A DNA stretch of 64,000 nt from CAWGXG01 sp963826505 (GTDB taxonomy: Bacteria; Chloroflexota; Anaerolineae; Aggregatilineales; Aggregatilineaceae), in contig CAWGXG010000007.1 of the NCBI GenBank assembly GCA_963826505.1, forward strand, positions 744,001 through 808,000, written 5' to 3'. The notes under the pieces are model-generated. The model had not been told where the DNA came from. It worked only from the letters and a program-made list of their open reading frames with translations, and did not search any database. Shown here piece by piece: positions 1 through 9,203 of this stretch. Positions within the stretch are counted from its first letter, which is position 1. Each line of letters starts with the position of its first letter. The translations under genes were made by a program, and so were the position numbers.

Positions 1-7
1 AGTGTAA

Positions 8-235
8 ATGGCTAACAATACAGCCGAACTGCGCAGGATGACCGAAGGCGAGATTGCCCAGGCGATCCACGACGCCAAGCAGGAACTGTTCAATCTGCGC
101 TTTCAGTGGACCTCCGGTCAGTTGGAAGACTATACGCGCATTCGCCAGCTTAAGAAACAAGTGGCTCGTCTGCTGACTATCCAGCACGAACGTCACCTGG
201 CTGTCGAACTGTTGCGGGAGGATATCAATGAGTAA
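8..235 (+). CDS. rpmC: 50S ribosomal protein L29 (uL29)
   Basis: The 75-residue protein has the L29 helical-hairpin pattern: an N-terminal helix with ELRRMTEGEI, the conserved KQELFNLRFQ segment and a second basic helix. It binds 23S rRNA near the exit tunnel. The first seven bases before its ATG end in TAA, presumably the stop of rplP. The gene overlaps rpsQ by 8 nt, so the two are translationally coupled in the spc-type operon. It is intact. Confidence 0.95.
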   Translation: MANNTAELRRMTEGEIAQAIHDAKQELFNLRFQWTSGQLEDYTRIRQLKKQVARLLTIQHERHLAVELLREDINE

Positions 236-509
236 CAATCGCAAACGGCTGATCGGTCGCGTTGTCAGCAACGCGATGGACAAGACGGTCGTCGTGGCCG
301 TGACGCGGACGCACCAGCACCCCTTGTATAAAAAAGTGGTGCGGACGACCAAGAAGCACAAAGTCCACGACGAAACAAATGCCGTCCCGGTTGGTGCGTT
401 GGTCCAGATCGTTGAAAGCCGCCCCATCAGCAAGACCAAGCGCTGGGCGGTCGAGACCGTGCTGGAACTGCCCGAACTGGAACGTGATCAGAACAACGAA
501 ACCGCGTAA
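228..509 (+). CDS. rpsQ: 30S ribosomal protein S17 (uS17)
   Basis: The 93-residue OB-fold primary 16S rRNA-binding protein starts with an RKRLIGRVVS segment and carries the family signature around GALVQIVESRPISKTKRW. The start overlaps the end of rpmC and lies after a GGGAGGATATC ribosome-binding stretch. The gene is intact and of normal length, with a short acidic tail. Confidence 0.95.
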   Translation: MSNNRKRLIGRVVSNAMDKTVVVAVTRTHQHPLYKKVVRTTKKHKVHDETNAVPVGALVQIVESRPISKTKRWAVETVLELPELERDQNNETA

Positions 510-542
510 ACGGTTCGGGGCCCGCAGAGAGGCAAAAAGCAG

Positions 543-914
543 ATGATCCAGAACGAAACGCGATTGAAAGTGGCCGATAACACGGGCGCGCGCGAACTGC
601 TGGTATTCCACATTTTGGGTGGTTCTACCCGCAAAACGGCGACTGTCGGCGATATCGTGATCGCCACGGTCAAATCGGCGTCGCCCCAAGGGTCGGTCAA
701 AAAGAGTGAGATCGTGCGCGCGGTGATCGTTCGCACCGCCAAAGAATATCGCCGCAGCGACGGATCGTATATCCAGTTCGATGACAACGCCGCGGTGCTC
801 TTGGCGGGCGAGACCAAAGACCCGCGCGGCACGCGCATCTTTGGCCCGGTGGCGCGCGAACTCCGTGAAAAAGGGTTTATGAAGATCGTCTCGCTGGCAC
901 CCGAAACCTTGTAG
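543..914 (+). CDS. rplN: 50S ribosomal protein L14 (uL14)
   Basis: The 123-residue protein opens with MIQNETRLKVADNTGAREL and has the conserved VIVRTAKEYRR and GTRIFGPVARELR segments of the L14 beta-barrel, which sits at the subunit interface. A short gap separates it from rpsQ. The reading frame is intact and full length. Confidence 0.96.
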   Translation: MIQNETRLKVADNTGARELLVFHILGGSTRKTATVGDIVIATVKSASPQGSVKKSEIVRAVIVRTAKEYRRSDGSYIQFDDNAAVLLAGETKDPRGTRIFGPVARELREKGFMKIVSLAPETL

Positions 915-945
915 GTTGCTGGCGTGAGGCTGAGGTGAGGCGAAC

Positions 946-1269
946 ATGCAGCGGATCAAAAAAGGCGACACCGTCGAGGTGATTGCCGGCAAAGACAAAG
1001 GGATGCGCAGTGAAGTCCTGCGCGTGATCCCAAAGAAAAATCGCGTGGTGGTCGAGCGCGTGAATGTCGTCCGCAAGCACCAGGGTCCGGTTCAGGCCGG
1101 GCGCGCCCAGGTGCAGCCGGGCATCATCGAATTCGAAGCGCCGATCCACCTCTCGAACGTGATGCTGGTCTGTACGCAGTGCGGCGAACCGACCCGCGTC
1201 GGGTACCATGTGACCGAAGATGGGATGAAGGTGCGCGTGTGCCATAAGTGCGGCGCGGACATCGACTAG
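946..1269 (+). CDS. rplX: 50S ribosomal protein L24 (uL24)
   Basis: The 107-residue protein has a KOW motif near the N-terminus (IKKGDTVEVIAGKDKG). It also has a C-terminal zinc-ribbon-like pair CTQC...CHKC that many L24 proteins carry. It is an assembly initiator on 23S rRNA. GTGAGGCGAAC precedes the ATG. The gene is intact. Confidence 0.95.
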   Translation: MQRIKKGDTVEVIAGKDKGMRSEVLRVIPKKNRVVVERVNVVRKHQGPVQAGRAQVQPGIIEFEAPIHLSNVMLVCTQCGEPTRVGYHVTEDGMKVRVCHKCGADID

Positions 1270-1297
1270 CCGTCTTCCGTAGAGTGAGGGACGTAGT

Positions 1298-1847
1298 ATG
1301 GCAACCAATCGTATGCTGGAACGCTATCGTAATGAAGTGGTTCCGGCCCTGATGGACGAATTCAAGTACAGCACACGCATGCAGGTGCCGCGCGTCAAGA
1401 AGGTCGTCCTCAATATTGGCGTCGGGGAAGCGCTGGATAATCCCAAAGCACTCGATGCCGCCGTTGAGGATCTCCGCCAGATCGCGGGCCAGCAGCCCGT
1501 GATCACCAAGGCCCGCCTGAGTATCGCCAGCTTCAAGCTGCGCGAGGGCCGGTCGATCGGGGTGAAGGTCGACCTGCGCGGTGAGCGGATGTGGGCGTTG
1601 CTGGACCGGTTGCTGAACGTTGCGCTGCCTCGCACGCGTGACTTCAGCGGGGTCAGCCCGGATGCGTTCGATGGCCGGGGCAACTATACCCTGGGCTTGC
1701 GTGAGCAGCTCCTCTTTCCGGAGATCGCTTACGATAAGATCGACAAGGTGCGCGGGCATGGAAATCACGATCGTGACGACGGCCCAGTCGGACGATGAAG
1801 GACGGCGCTTGCTCAAGCTGTTGGGCATGCCTTTCCGCGAGCAGTAG
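1298..1847 (+). CDS. rplE: 50S ribosomal protein L5 (uL5), one frameshift
   Basis: Residues from MATNRMLERYRNEVVPALM to IAYDKIDKVRG follow the L5 pattern in one frame. The conserved end (MEITIVTTAQSDDEGRR... GMPFREQ) continues in the +1 frame. A single extra G or C at about 1755-1757, in the string GGGCATGG, explains the break. The joined product would be about 182 residues, normal for L5, which binds 5S rRNA. I read this as a sequence error, since L5 is essential and both halves are well conserved. Confidence 0.92.
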
Positions 1848-1871
1848 GTTTGAAGGACAAAGGGTAGACCT

Positions 1872-2078
1872 ATGGCGAAAAAGTCGAAGGTGGCACGCGA
1901 ATATCACCGCAAGTACAAAGTGCGTGTGCGTAATCGCTGCCAGTACATTGACCCCCATTCGGGCAAGGTCTGCGGTCGGTCGCGCGGCTACATCCGTCGT
2001 TTTGGTCTGTGCCGCATCCATTTCCGCGAACTGGCCCTCGAAGGTAAAATTCCCGGTGTGGTCAAGTCTAGCTGGTAA
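1872..2078 (+). CDS. rpsN: 30S ribosomal protein S14 type Z (uS14), variant zinc site
   Basis: The 68-residue protein ends with the family pattern FGLCRIHFREL ... IPGVVKSSW. Type-Z S14 normally has a CxxC...CxxC zinc knuckle. Here the ligand set appears to be C23, C34, C47 and H50: an 8-residue insertion (YIDPHSGK region) separates the first two Cys, and His replaces the last Cys. The frame is clean and the flanks are conserved, so the variant looks real. The gene lies between rplE and rpsH as usual. Confidence 0.93.
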   Translation: MAKKSKVAREYHRKYKVRVRNRCQYIDPHSGKVCGRSRGYIRRFGLCRIHFRELALEGKIPGVVKSSW

Positions 2079-2094
2079 GAGACCGGAGCGAAGC

Positions 2095-2503
2095 ATGCTG
2101 AGTGACCCGATTGCTGATATGTTGACCCGGATGCGCAATGCCATCCTCGTGGGGCACGCCACAGTGGCCGTCCCCCATTCCAAAGTGAAGTTGGCTGTTG
2201 CGAAAATCTTGGTGGAAGAAGGCTACATCGAGGGTGTGTCGATGTTCGATGACGAACAGGGGCACCCTGTGATGGAGATCAAACTGAAATACTGGGGCAA
2301 GCGTCGCGAACGTCGTCCCGTTATTACCGAACTTGAAGCGCGTGAGCAAGCCTGGTCGTCGTGTTTACGTGGCGAAGCAGGACATTCCCTGGGTATTGAG
2401 CGGGCTGGGAACTGCCATCCTGACCACGCCCAAGGGCGTGATGACCGGCCAGAAGGCGCGCCGCGAAGGCGTTGGTGGCGAGGTGCTCTGCTACGTCTGG
2501 TAA
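2095..2503 (+). CDS. rpsH: 30S ribosomal protein S8 (uS8), one frameshift
   Basis: The N-terminal part (LSDPIADMLTRMRNA) starts at ATG 2095. The conserved C-terminal part (SGLGTAILTTPKGVMTGQ ... GGEVLCYVW) lies in the +1 frame and stops at 2501-2503. An extra base near 2333 (CTTGAAG where CTGAAG is expected) restores a normal S8 of about 136 residues. It is a primary binder of 16S rRNA. I infer a sequence error. Confidence 0.9.
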
Positions 2504-2687
2504 GACGGTGCGAGCCAGAGCGCCGATATACGCCTGGCAGGGGTCCGGGTGCCAGTAAAATGACTGGGCGAGAGGACTGAAGGGACAGCTTTCTCGCTTT
2601 CGCCCAGACATTCTACGCCGCATCCTGGCCCGGCCAACGGCTCCCGGCGCATACAATTGATGAAACTGTGAAGGAAGGATAGGAACC

Positions 2688-3231
2688 GTGTCACGTATTG
2701 GGAAAAAGCCAATTCCGATCCCGGACAAGGTTCAGGTCACCATCGATGGGAGCGCGGTGACCGTCAAAGGCCCGAAGGGGAGCTCTTTCCCTTACGTTCC
2801 CTGGCGAAATGGCCATCAAGCAAGAAGGCGGCCAGGTGATCGTCGAACGCCCTTCTGACGAGCGCCAGCACCGTGCTCTGCACGGCATGACCCGCGCGCT
2901 GATCGCCAATATGGTGACCGGCGTGAGTACAGGGTTCGAGCGCACGCTCGTGATTGAGGGCGTCGGCTATCGCGCCGAGATGGAAGGCAAGAACCTGGTC
3001 ATGTACCTTGGCTACTCGCACAACATCCCGATCGAACCGCCGCCAGACGTCGAGTTCGCGGTCGAGGAGCGTGGGCGTATTGTCCGCATCCGGGGCATTG
3101 ATAAGCAGGTGGTAGGTCAGTTGGCCGCCAATATCCGAGAGCTGCGACCGCCGGAGCCCTATAAGGGCAAAGGTGTGCGGTATGCAGACGAGCATATCCG
3201 CCGCAAGGCAGGAAAAGCCGGTAAGGGCTAG
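2688..3231 (+). CDS. rplF: 50S ribosomal protein L6 (uL6), frameshifted near N-terminus
   Basis: GTG at 2688 follows GAAGGAAGGATAGGAACC and encodes SRIGKKPIPIPDKVQV..VKGPKG, the canonical L6 start. After a disturbed stretch at about 2779-2800 the frame changes by +1. The rest, through GVGYRAEMEGKN, IRGIDKQVVGQLAANIREL and EPYKGKG, is normal to the stop at 3231. The disturbed stretch looks like one missing G and two extra T. About 184 nt upstream (2504-2687) hold no gene. Confidence 0.9.
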
Positions 3232-3257
3232 GCCATAGTGCGTAGAGAGTGAAGTCT

Positions 3258-3620
3258 ATGAGCGAAAAAGGACGTATTGCGCGCTTGCGCCGCCATCGTC
3301 GGGTCCGTGCCAAAATCTCCGGCACACCTGAGCGGCCACGCCTGAATGTGTTCCGCAGCCTGACCGGCATCTACGCCCAGGTGATCGACGACGTGGCGGG
3401 CCATACGCTGGTTTCGGCGTCGACCATTGATCGCGAGCTGCGTGGCCAGGTGGATGACAAAACAAGACCGAGGCTGCAAAGCTGGTGGGCGCGCTGTTGG
3501 CCCGCCGGGCACAGGCTGCAGGAGTCAAGCAGGTTGTCTTTCGATCGCGGCGGCTACCGGTATCATGGCCGGGTCAAAGCCCTGGCCGAGGGCGCACGCG
3601 AAGCTGGATTGGAATTCTAG
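3258..3620 (+). CDS. rplR: 50S ribosomal protein L18 (uL18), compensating frameshifts
   Basis: The ATG at 3258 begins MSEKGRIARLRRHRRVRAKI..TPERPRLNVFRS, the L18 5S-rRNA-binding start. The middle (AAKLVGALLARRAQAAGVKQVVF) lies in another frame between about 3464 and 3541. The ending FDRGGYRYHGRVKALAEGAREAG returns to the first frame. A 1-nt deletion followed by a 1-nt insertion explains this. The single open frame therefore runs full length but encodes about 25 wrong residues. Confidence 0.9.
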   Translation: MSEKGRIARLRRHRRVRAKISGTPERPRLNVFRSLTGIYAQVIDDVAGHTLVSASTIDRELRGQVDDKTRPRLQSWWARCWPAGHRLQESSRLSFDRGGYRYHGRVKALAEGAREAGLEF

Positions 3621-3700
3621 TAAGGTTAACCGGGCTGACAGGGGCGGGTGCCGGTTCGCCAGCACCCCCCTGCTGGACGGGCTGACTTGTGGAGAGTACC

Positions 3701-4244
3701 ATGGGAAGACGGGAACCGCGGCGCGACGATGACCGCGAAGAACTCGATGAGCGCGTAATTGACATTACCCGTGTCGCCAAGGTGGTGAAGGGTGGCCGCC
3801 GTTTTGCCTTCCGCTCAGTCGTTGTCGTCGGTGACAACAAAGGTCAGGTTGGCATCGGCGTCGGTAAGGCTCGCGGCGTGCCGGATTCGATCCGTAAGGC
3901 GTCAGAACGCGCACGTCGTAATATGACGATATGTCTCGCTGTCCGACACCACCATTCCTCACGAGGTGCTCGGGAAATGCGGCGGGGCCGAAGTAATGCT
4001 CAAACCGGCATCACCCGGTACCGGCGTGATCGCTGGTGGTGGTGTGCGTGCCGTGCTCGAAGCGGCGGGTGTCCGTGACATCCTCAGCAAGAGCCAGGGC
4101 AGCGCCAACATCCTCAACGTGGCACACGCCACGATCGATGCGCTCGACAACCTGATCAACGTGAAGGAACTGGCCGCGATGCGTGGTAAAGATCCCGCGC
4201 AGCTCCAGCCGTTCTGGAAGCGCAGGAGCAAGAGCCATGAGTAA
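3701..4244 (+). CDS. rpsE: 30S ribosomal protein S5 (uS5), one frameshift
   Basis: ATG 3701 follows GGAGAGTACC. The first part has the S5 double-stranded RNA-binding signature (KVVKGGRRFAFRSVVVVGD, GKARGVPDSIRKA). After about 3930 the frame shifts +1 and continues with TIPHEVLGKCGGAEVMLKPA, GTGVIAGG and GVRDILSKSQGS. The end overlaps rpmD by 8 nt. The joined length is about 180 residues, with fidelity-domain residues present. Confidence 0.91.
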
Positions 4245-4425
4245 AAAACTACACGTCACGTTGGTGCGTAGCCCCATCGGCTACCCCGAACGACAGAAGC
4301 GGACGGTCAAGGCTTTGGGCCTGGGTCGCATGAACTCGAGCGTCACGCACGACGATACACCGCCCATTCGTGGCATGATTAATAAGGTCAGCCACCTGGT
4401 TAAGGTGGAGGAAATCGAAGCATGA
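4237..4425 (+). CDS. rpmD: 50S ribosomal protein L30 (uL30)
   Basis: The 62-residue protein has the L30 pattern: KLHVTLVRSPIGYPERQKRTVKALGLGRM, then IRGMINKVSHLVKVEE. It starts inside the end of rpsE and ends in an ATGA overlap with rplO, so translation is coupled across three genes. It is intact. Confidence 0.94.
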   Translation: MSKKLHVTLVRSPIGYPERQKRTVKALGLGRMNSSVTHDDTPPIRGMINKVSHLVKVEEIEA

Positions 4426-4958
4426 AGCTACACGATCTGCGTCCCGCTGATGGGTCGACCAAGAAGCGCAAGCGCATCGGCCGTGGTATCAGCGCCGGTC
4501 AGGGTAAAACCTCCGGACGCGGTACCAAAGGCCAGCACGCCCGCTCTGGTGGCGTCAAGGGGCCGTACTTTGAAGGTGGTCAGCTCCCCCTGGTGCGTCG
4601 TCTACCCTTCAAACGCGGCTTTACGAATATCTTCCGCGTCGAATATCAAGAGGTTAACGTTGAAGACCTGGGCGCGCGTGTTCGCCGCTGGCGACGTCGT
4701 GACCCCTGAAACTTTGGCCGAGCACAACTTGATCAAGAAAGCCGACGAGCCGCCTGGTGATCCTGGGCCGCGGCGACCTGGCGGTGAAGCTGACGGTCAA
4801 GGCGCATCGTTTCTCGCAAAGCGCACAAGACAAAATCGCAAGCGCGGGCGGTTCGGTCGAAGATACTGCCGCTGCTGTTGACCGGCTCACGGGCCACCGT
4901 CAAGAAGCTGCGCAAGGAACAGATCGCCAAACTACATGCGCAAGGCGAAACGAAATAG
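4422..4958 (+). CDS. rplO: 50S ribosomal protein L15 (uL15), at least three frameshifts
   Basis: The N-terminal part (MKLHDLRPADGSTKKRKRIGRG, then GQGKTSGRGTKGQ) is canonical. The remainder is spread over successive +1 frames: RVFAAGDVVTPETLAEHNLIKK, then ILGRGDLAVKLTVKAHRFS, then TVKKLRKEQIAKLHAQGETK, stopping at 4956-4958. Extra bases are placed near 4671-4675, 4752 and 4861. Joined, the product is about 178 residues, slightly longer than the usual L15. It is the most damaged gene in the operon. Confidence 0.85.
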
Positions 4959-5062
4959 TCGTCGGTACAGACGATCTGGCCGGGCGGGCGGCGGTGCGCT
5001 GTCTGCCCTCCGGCTGGCCTGACTGCGACCTGAGATGAACGAGCAGATAAGGATTTGATACC

Positions 5063-6387
5063 ATGATCGAGGCGTTGCGGAACGCTTTCCGATTGCCAGA
5101 CCTGCGGCGAAAACTGCTATATACGTTGTTCATCCTGTAATCTATCAGTTTGCCGCGCATGTGACGGTCCCTGGCGTGGATCGTACAGCCTTGGACCAGC
5201 TTTTTAGCCAGGATAATTCGGGTTTTTTGAGCGTCCTCAACCTGCTGTCGGGTGGGGCTGTCTCGAACTTTAGCGTGATCGCTAATGGCGTGTACCCTTA
5301 CATCACGGCCTCGATTATCCTCCAGCTCCTGGTGCCCATCATCCCCAAGCTTGAAGCCATCTCAAAGGAACCGGGCGGTCAGGAAAAAATTAACCAGTAC
5401 ACCTATTATCTGGCCATCCCGATGGCTGCTCTGCAGTCCGTAGGCCAGATCAATATCTTCCAGAGCCAGGTTAACTCGATGGCGGGCAGCCCGACACTGA
5501 TCCCCGGTTTTGGGTTCGGGGCCGGAAGCAACCTGCTGACGACTCTCTCGGTCATCACGACGATGACGGCGGGTACCATGTTCGCTATCTGGCTGGGTGA
5601 GTTGATCACCGAGCAGGGTGTCGGCAACGGTATCTCGATCATCATCTTCGCGGGCATCGTGGCGCGCGTACCGGCCAACCTGTACCAACTGCTCCAGACG
5701 CACTTCGTGTTCAATTTCCTGGCGTTCGTCGTCCTGACACTAGTCACTGTCGTGGCGATCGTGATTATCCAGGAAGGCACACGACGCATCCCGGTGCAGT
5801 ATGGGAAGCGTGTACGGGGCCGCAAGCTCTACGGCGGCGGCTCGACCTACATCCCGCTGAAAGTCAATACGGCGGGCATGATCCCGCTGATCTTCGCCCA
5901 GTCGATCGTCACCTTTCCGGCGATTGTGGCGGGGTTCTTCAGCGGCACGGCGGCGACACGTATCCAGAATACGTTCGGTAACCAGAGCGGGTTTATGTAC
6001 TGGCTCGTGTATTTCGCGCTGGTGGTCGGGTTCACGTACTTCTACACCGGCGTGATGATCCAGAACCAAAACCTGGCAGACAATCTCCAAAAGAACGGTG
6101 GGTTTATCCCGGGCATTCGTCCGGGTCGCCGCACGCAGGAATATATCAACCGCCTCGTGAACCGTATCACGCTGGTGGGCGCGATTTTCCTGGGCGTGGT
6201 GGCCATCCTGCCGGGCTTCATGCAGATCGTCCAGCGGCTGGTGCTGGGACAGGCGGCTATCGGGCGCAATCCGGCGCTGGTTATCAGCGGCGCAGGGATG
6301 ATCATCGTGGTCGGTGTGGTGATCGACACGATGCGCCAGCTTGAAGCGCAGCTCACCATGCGCAACTATGACGGGTTCATGCGCTAG
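5063..6387 (+). CDS. secY: Protein translocase subunit SecY, one frameshift
   Basis: ATG 5063 encodes MIEALRNAFRLPDLRRKLLYTLFIL, the SecY N-terminus. A missing base at about 5138 (CTGTAATC where CTGGTAATC is expected) breaks the first membrane helix. The remaining 408 residues are in frame and include SGGAVSNFSVIANGVYPYI and about nine further hydrophobic segments. The conserved cytosolic loop EGTRRIPVQYGKR and the C-terminal GFIPGIRPGRRTQEYI loop are present. SecY forms the plasma-membrane Sec channel. It follows rplO as usual, but adk does not follow it. Confidence 0.93.
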
Positions 6388-6482
6388 GCGCAGTGAACTT
6401 AAGACAGCATTATGCTCAATGGGCGCGAGTGGGCGGGCCACATGCCCGCCCTGACACGCCTGGTGTGAGACGGACGCTCGGT

Positions 6483-7277
6483 ATGACCGCCATCCTGAAA
6501 ACGCCAGACGAACTGGCGGTAATGCGTGAAGCTGGCCGCATCAACGCGCAAGCGTTGCAGGCCATGCGCGAGGCTGTTCAGCCCGGTGTCACCACCCAAG
6601 AGCTGGACGTGATCGCGGCGGAAGTGCTGCGCAAGCACGGGGCCAAGGCAGCTTTTCTGGGATATCCGCCGGGCAGCCCGTACCCGTACCCGGCAACCAT
6701 CACCGCATCGATTAACAACGAGCTGGTGCATGGCATCCCCAGCACGGAGCGCGTGCTGCAGGAGGGCGATATCATCAGCCTGGACTGCGGCAGCATCTAC
6801 AAGGGCTTTGTCGGCGACTCGGCATTTTCGATGGGCGTCGGCACGATCTCGGAAGCGGCGCAAGCCCTGCTGACGGTCACCGAACAGGCGCTTGCGGTGG
6901 GCATTAACACCGCCCGCGCTGGTAAGACGACCGAAGACATCGGGCGCGCGGTGCAAAAGTTCGTGGAAAGTCACGGCTTCAGTGTCATCCGCGAGTACAC
7001 CGGTCACGGAGTCGGGCGCAGTATGCACGAAGACCCGCAAGTCCCGAACTGGTGGCCGTCGGGTGGAGGACGCCACCGGCGGATCTTCCGCCCCACACGC
7101 CTGACGCCAGGCATGACGTTCGCGCTGGAGCCGATGGTGAGCGCAGGTCGCCCGGAAACGCGCGTCCTGGAGGATCACTGGACGGTAGTCATGGCAGACG
7201 GGTCGTTGTGCGCTCATTTCGAGCATTCGATCGCCATCACGCCAGATGGTCCGCCGTTGATCCTGACGGCGCTGTAA
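6483..7277 (+). CDS. map: Methionine aminopeptidase, type I
   Basis: Removes N-terminal Met from nascent proteins. From ATG 6483 the protein is about 264 residues. The metal ligands of the pita-bread fold are recognisable: D in SLDCGS, D in FVGDSAF, H in GHGVGRSMHE, E in FALEPMV and E in AHFEHS. The loop between MHEDPQVPN and LTPGMTFA is longer than in common type-I enzymes and unusually Arg/Gly-rich, so a compensated pair of indels there cannot be excluded. It follows secY directly. Confidence 0.9.
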   Translation: MTAILKTPDELAVMREAGRINAQALQAMREAVQPGVTTQELDVIAAEVLRKHGAKAAFLGYPPGSPYPYPATITASINNELVHGIPSTERVLQEGDIISLDCGSIYKGFVGDSAFSMGVGTISEAAQALLTVTEQALAVGINTARAGKTTEDIGRAVQKFVESHGFSVIREYTGHGVGRSMHEDPQVPNWWPSGGGRHRRIFRPTRLTPGMTFALEPMVSAGRPETRVLEDHWTVVMADGSLCAHFEHSIAITPDGPPLILTAL

Positions 7278-7351
7278 GCGCCCGGTGGAATAAGACGCGT
7301 GCAGGGCATCCGGCGCGCGTTGAGGGGCCAGGGGCTTAAGCGAATTAACCC

Positions 7352-7380
7352 TGGTCAAGGACTGTGCTTTTAGCTACAAT
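7352..7380 (+). promoter_or_regulatory. Candidate sigma-70-type promoter before rpsM
   Basis: TGGTCA (4 of 6 to TTGACA) and TACAAT (5 of 6 to TATAAT) are separated by 17 nt in the 155-nt gap between map and rpsM. The predicted start is about 45 nt upstream of the rpsM ATG. This would begin an alpha-operon transcript separate from spc. It is inferred from consensus only. Confidence 0.4.
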
Positions 7381-7432
7381 AGATATTCCGTCCGGCGGGG
7401 GTCCCTGCCGTAGCACGAGGAGTGACCGCTGT

Positions 7433-7820
7433 ATGGCACGTATTGAGGGTGTTGATCTCCCGCGCAACAAGCGCGTCGAAGTCGCGCTCACGTACATTTA
7501 TGGCATTGGGCCTACGCGCAGCCAGAAAATCTTGGACCCAGACGGGCGTCTCTGCGGATACCCGTGTCAAGGACCTGACCGAGGCCGAAGTCCAGGCATT
7601 GCGTGAGTTGGTCGGCCAATACCGCGTAGAAGGCGAGCTGCGCCGCGAAGTGCAGCTTAACATCAAGCGTTTGATCGAAATCGGCAGCTACCGCGGGCTG
7701 CGCCACCGTCGCAGTTTGCCGGCGCGCGGCCAGCGTACCAAAACCAATGCCCGCACCCGGCGCGGCCCGCGTCGTACGGTGGCCGGTCGTGGTCGTCGTC
7801 GCGGGGCGAAGAAGAAGTAA
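7433..7820 (+). CDS. rpsM: 30S ribosomal protein S13 (uS13), one frameshift
   Basis: The start MARIEGVDLPRNKRVEVALTYIYGIG..RSQKIL is canonical. An extra C at 7537-7539 (GGACCCAGACG) shifts the frame. The +1 frame gives QTGVSADTRVKDLTEAEV, then LIEIGSYRGLRHRRSLPARGQRTKTNARTRRG, with the basic tail ending GAKKK. The joined length is about 128 residues. It contacts L5 at the subunit interface. Confidence 0.92.
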
Positions 7821-8003
7821 CGCCTTGTCCCCGGAATTGGCCGGTGCTCAGGGTATGTCTAGCCCTTCAATGGGGCACGCTTACCGGGCACCGGACCACA
7901 CCAGCGCGCACGGCTCCAACGGATGTCACACAGCGTTTGTGGGCCGTGTTCTGGTGTTGAGGGTCGGTGGCTTGTAACGGGAGTTTAGGAGAAGTCAGGA
8001 CAC

Positions 8004-8403
8004 ATGGGACGAACGCGCAGGGGGCCACGTCGTGGGCCACGTAAGGTAAGAAAGAATATCCCATACGGACAGGCGCATGTTCACGCGACGTTTAACAACA
8101 CGATTGTCTCGATGAGCGATCAGCAGGGCAACGTCGTCGCTTGGGCCAGCGCCGGTACCGCCGGGTTTAAGGGCAGCCGTAAGAGCACGCCCTACGCGGC
8201 TCGGATGGTTGCGCAGCAGGCTGCGGAAAATGCCAAAGAACACGGAATGCAGGAAGTCGACGTGTTCGTCAAGGGGCCCGGCCCTGGTCGCGAAGTCAGC
8301 GATTCGCGCCATCCAGGCCAGCGGGTTGAAGGTGCGCTCGATCACCGATATCACCCCGGTTCCGCACAACGGGGTGCGTCCGCCCAAGAAGCGTCGCGTT
8401 TAA
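8004..8403 (+). CDS. rpsK: 30S ribosomal protein S11 (uS11), one frameshift
   Basis: The first part has the S11 signature (IPYGQAHVHATFNNTIVSM, ASAGTAGFKGSRKSTPYAAR, VKGPGPGRE). An extra A at 8298 breaks the frame. The +1 frame then gives AIRAIQASGLKVRSITDITPVPHNG and PPKKRRV before the stop at 8403. About 180 nt (7821-8003) between rpsM and this gene contain no gene I can support. Confidence 0.92.
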
Positions 8404-8496
8404 CGGCCAGCCATCCTGGTTGTGCCGGGCAAATTAAAAAGACGAGTGGTGTAAACACACGTAACTTGTCGGTAGTGTGGAGGAAGCCGAACATCA

Positions 8497-9141
8497 ATGG
8501 CACGTTATACCGGACCCGTTTGTAGATTGTGCCGCCGCGAAGGGGAAAAACTATTCCTCAAAGGCGCGCGGTGCCTCTCTCCCAAGTGCTCATTCGAGCG
8601 CCGCAGCTATCCCCCAGGCCAACACGGGAAGGACGCACAGTTCCGTCGTGGTCGTGGGTCGGACTATTCGTTGCAGCTTCGCGAAAAGCAAAAGGCACGC
8701 CGTGTCTATGGCGTCCTGGAGCGTCAGTTCCGCCGTTACTTTGGCGAGGCGCTGCGTCGCCCCGGCCTGACCGGCTCGAACCTGCTCGCCATTCTCGAGT
8801 CGCGGCTGGACAACGTGATTTATCGCCTGGGCTGGGCCGATTCGCGCAACCATGCCCGTTTGCTGGTCCAGCACGGGCACTTTGCCGTGAATGGTCGCCG
8901 TACCAACATCCCATCCTACCTGGTACGGCCCGGCGACGTGATCACCGTCCGCGCGGGCAGCTGAGAAACGCCAGTACTTCCAGGAACTGCGGCGTATACA
9001 TGCAAGACCGCCCGCCTGCTCCAGAATGGCTTGACATCAATGAGGCAGCTGCTCACTGGTACGAAGCTGCGCGAGCCTGAACGGCGCGATATCGATCTCC
9101 CGCTGAACGAACAACTCATTGTGGAATACTACTCGCGCTAA
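8497..9141 (+). CDS. rpsD: 30S ribosomal protein S4 (uS4), zinc type, C-terminus frameshifted
   Basis: Residues 1-155 give a clean S4 start with a CxxC...Cx4C zinc site (C9, C12, C26, C31), the FERRSYPPGQHG segment and the S4 RNA-binding domain (ESRLDNVIYRLGWADSR, HFAVNGRR, VRPGDVI). A premature TGA at about 8962 is followed, across at least two frame changes, by the usual S4 ending: KRQYFQEL, APEWLDINE, EPERRDIDLPLNEQLIVEYYSR, stop 9139-9141. The full product would be about 210 residues. Confidence 0.88.
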
Positions 9142-9203
9142 GGCGCGGCGTAGAGCGCACTCTGGTGCCCATAGTGAGACAAGTCCCATCTAGAGGAGGG
9201 GAC

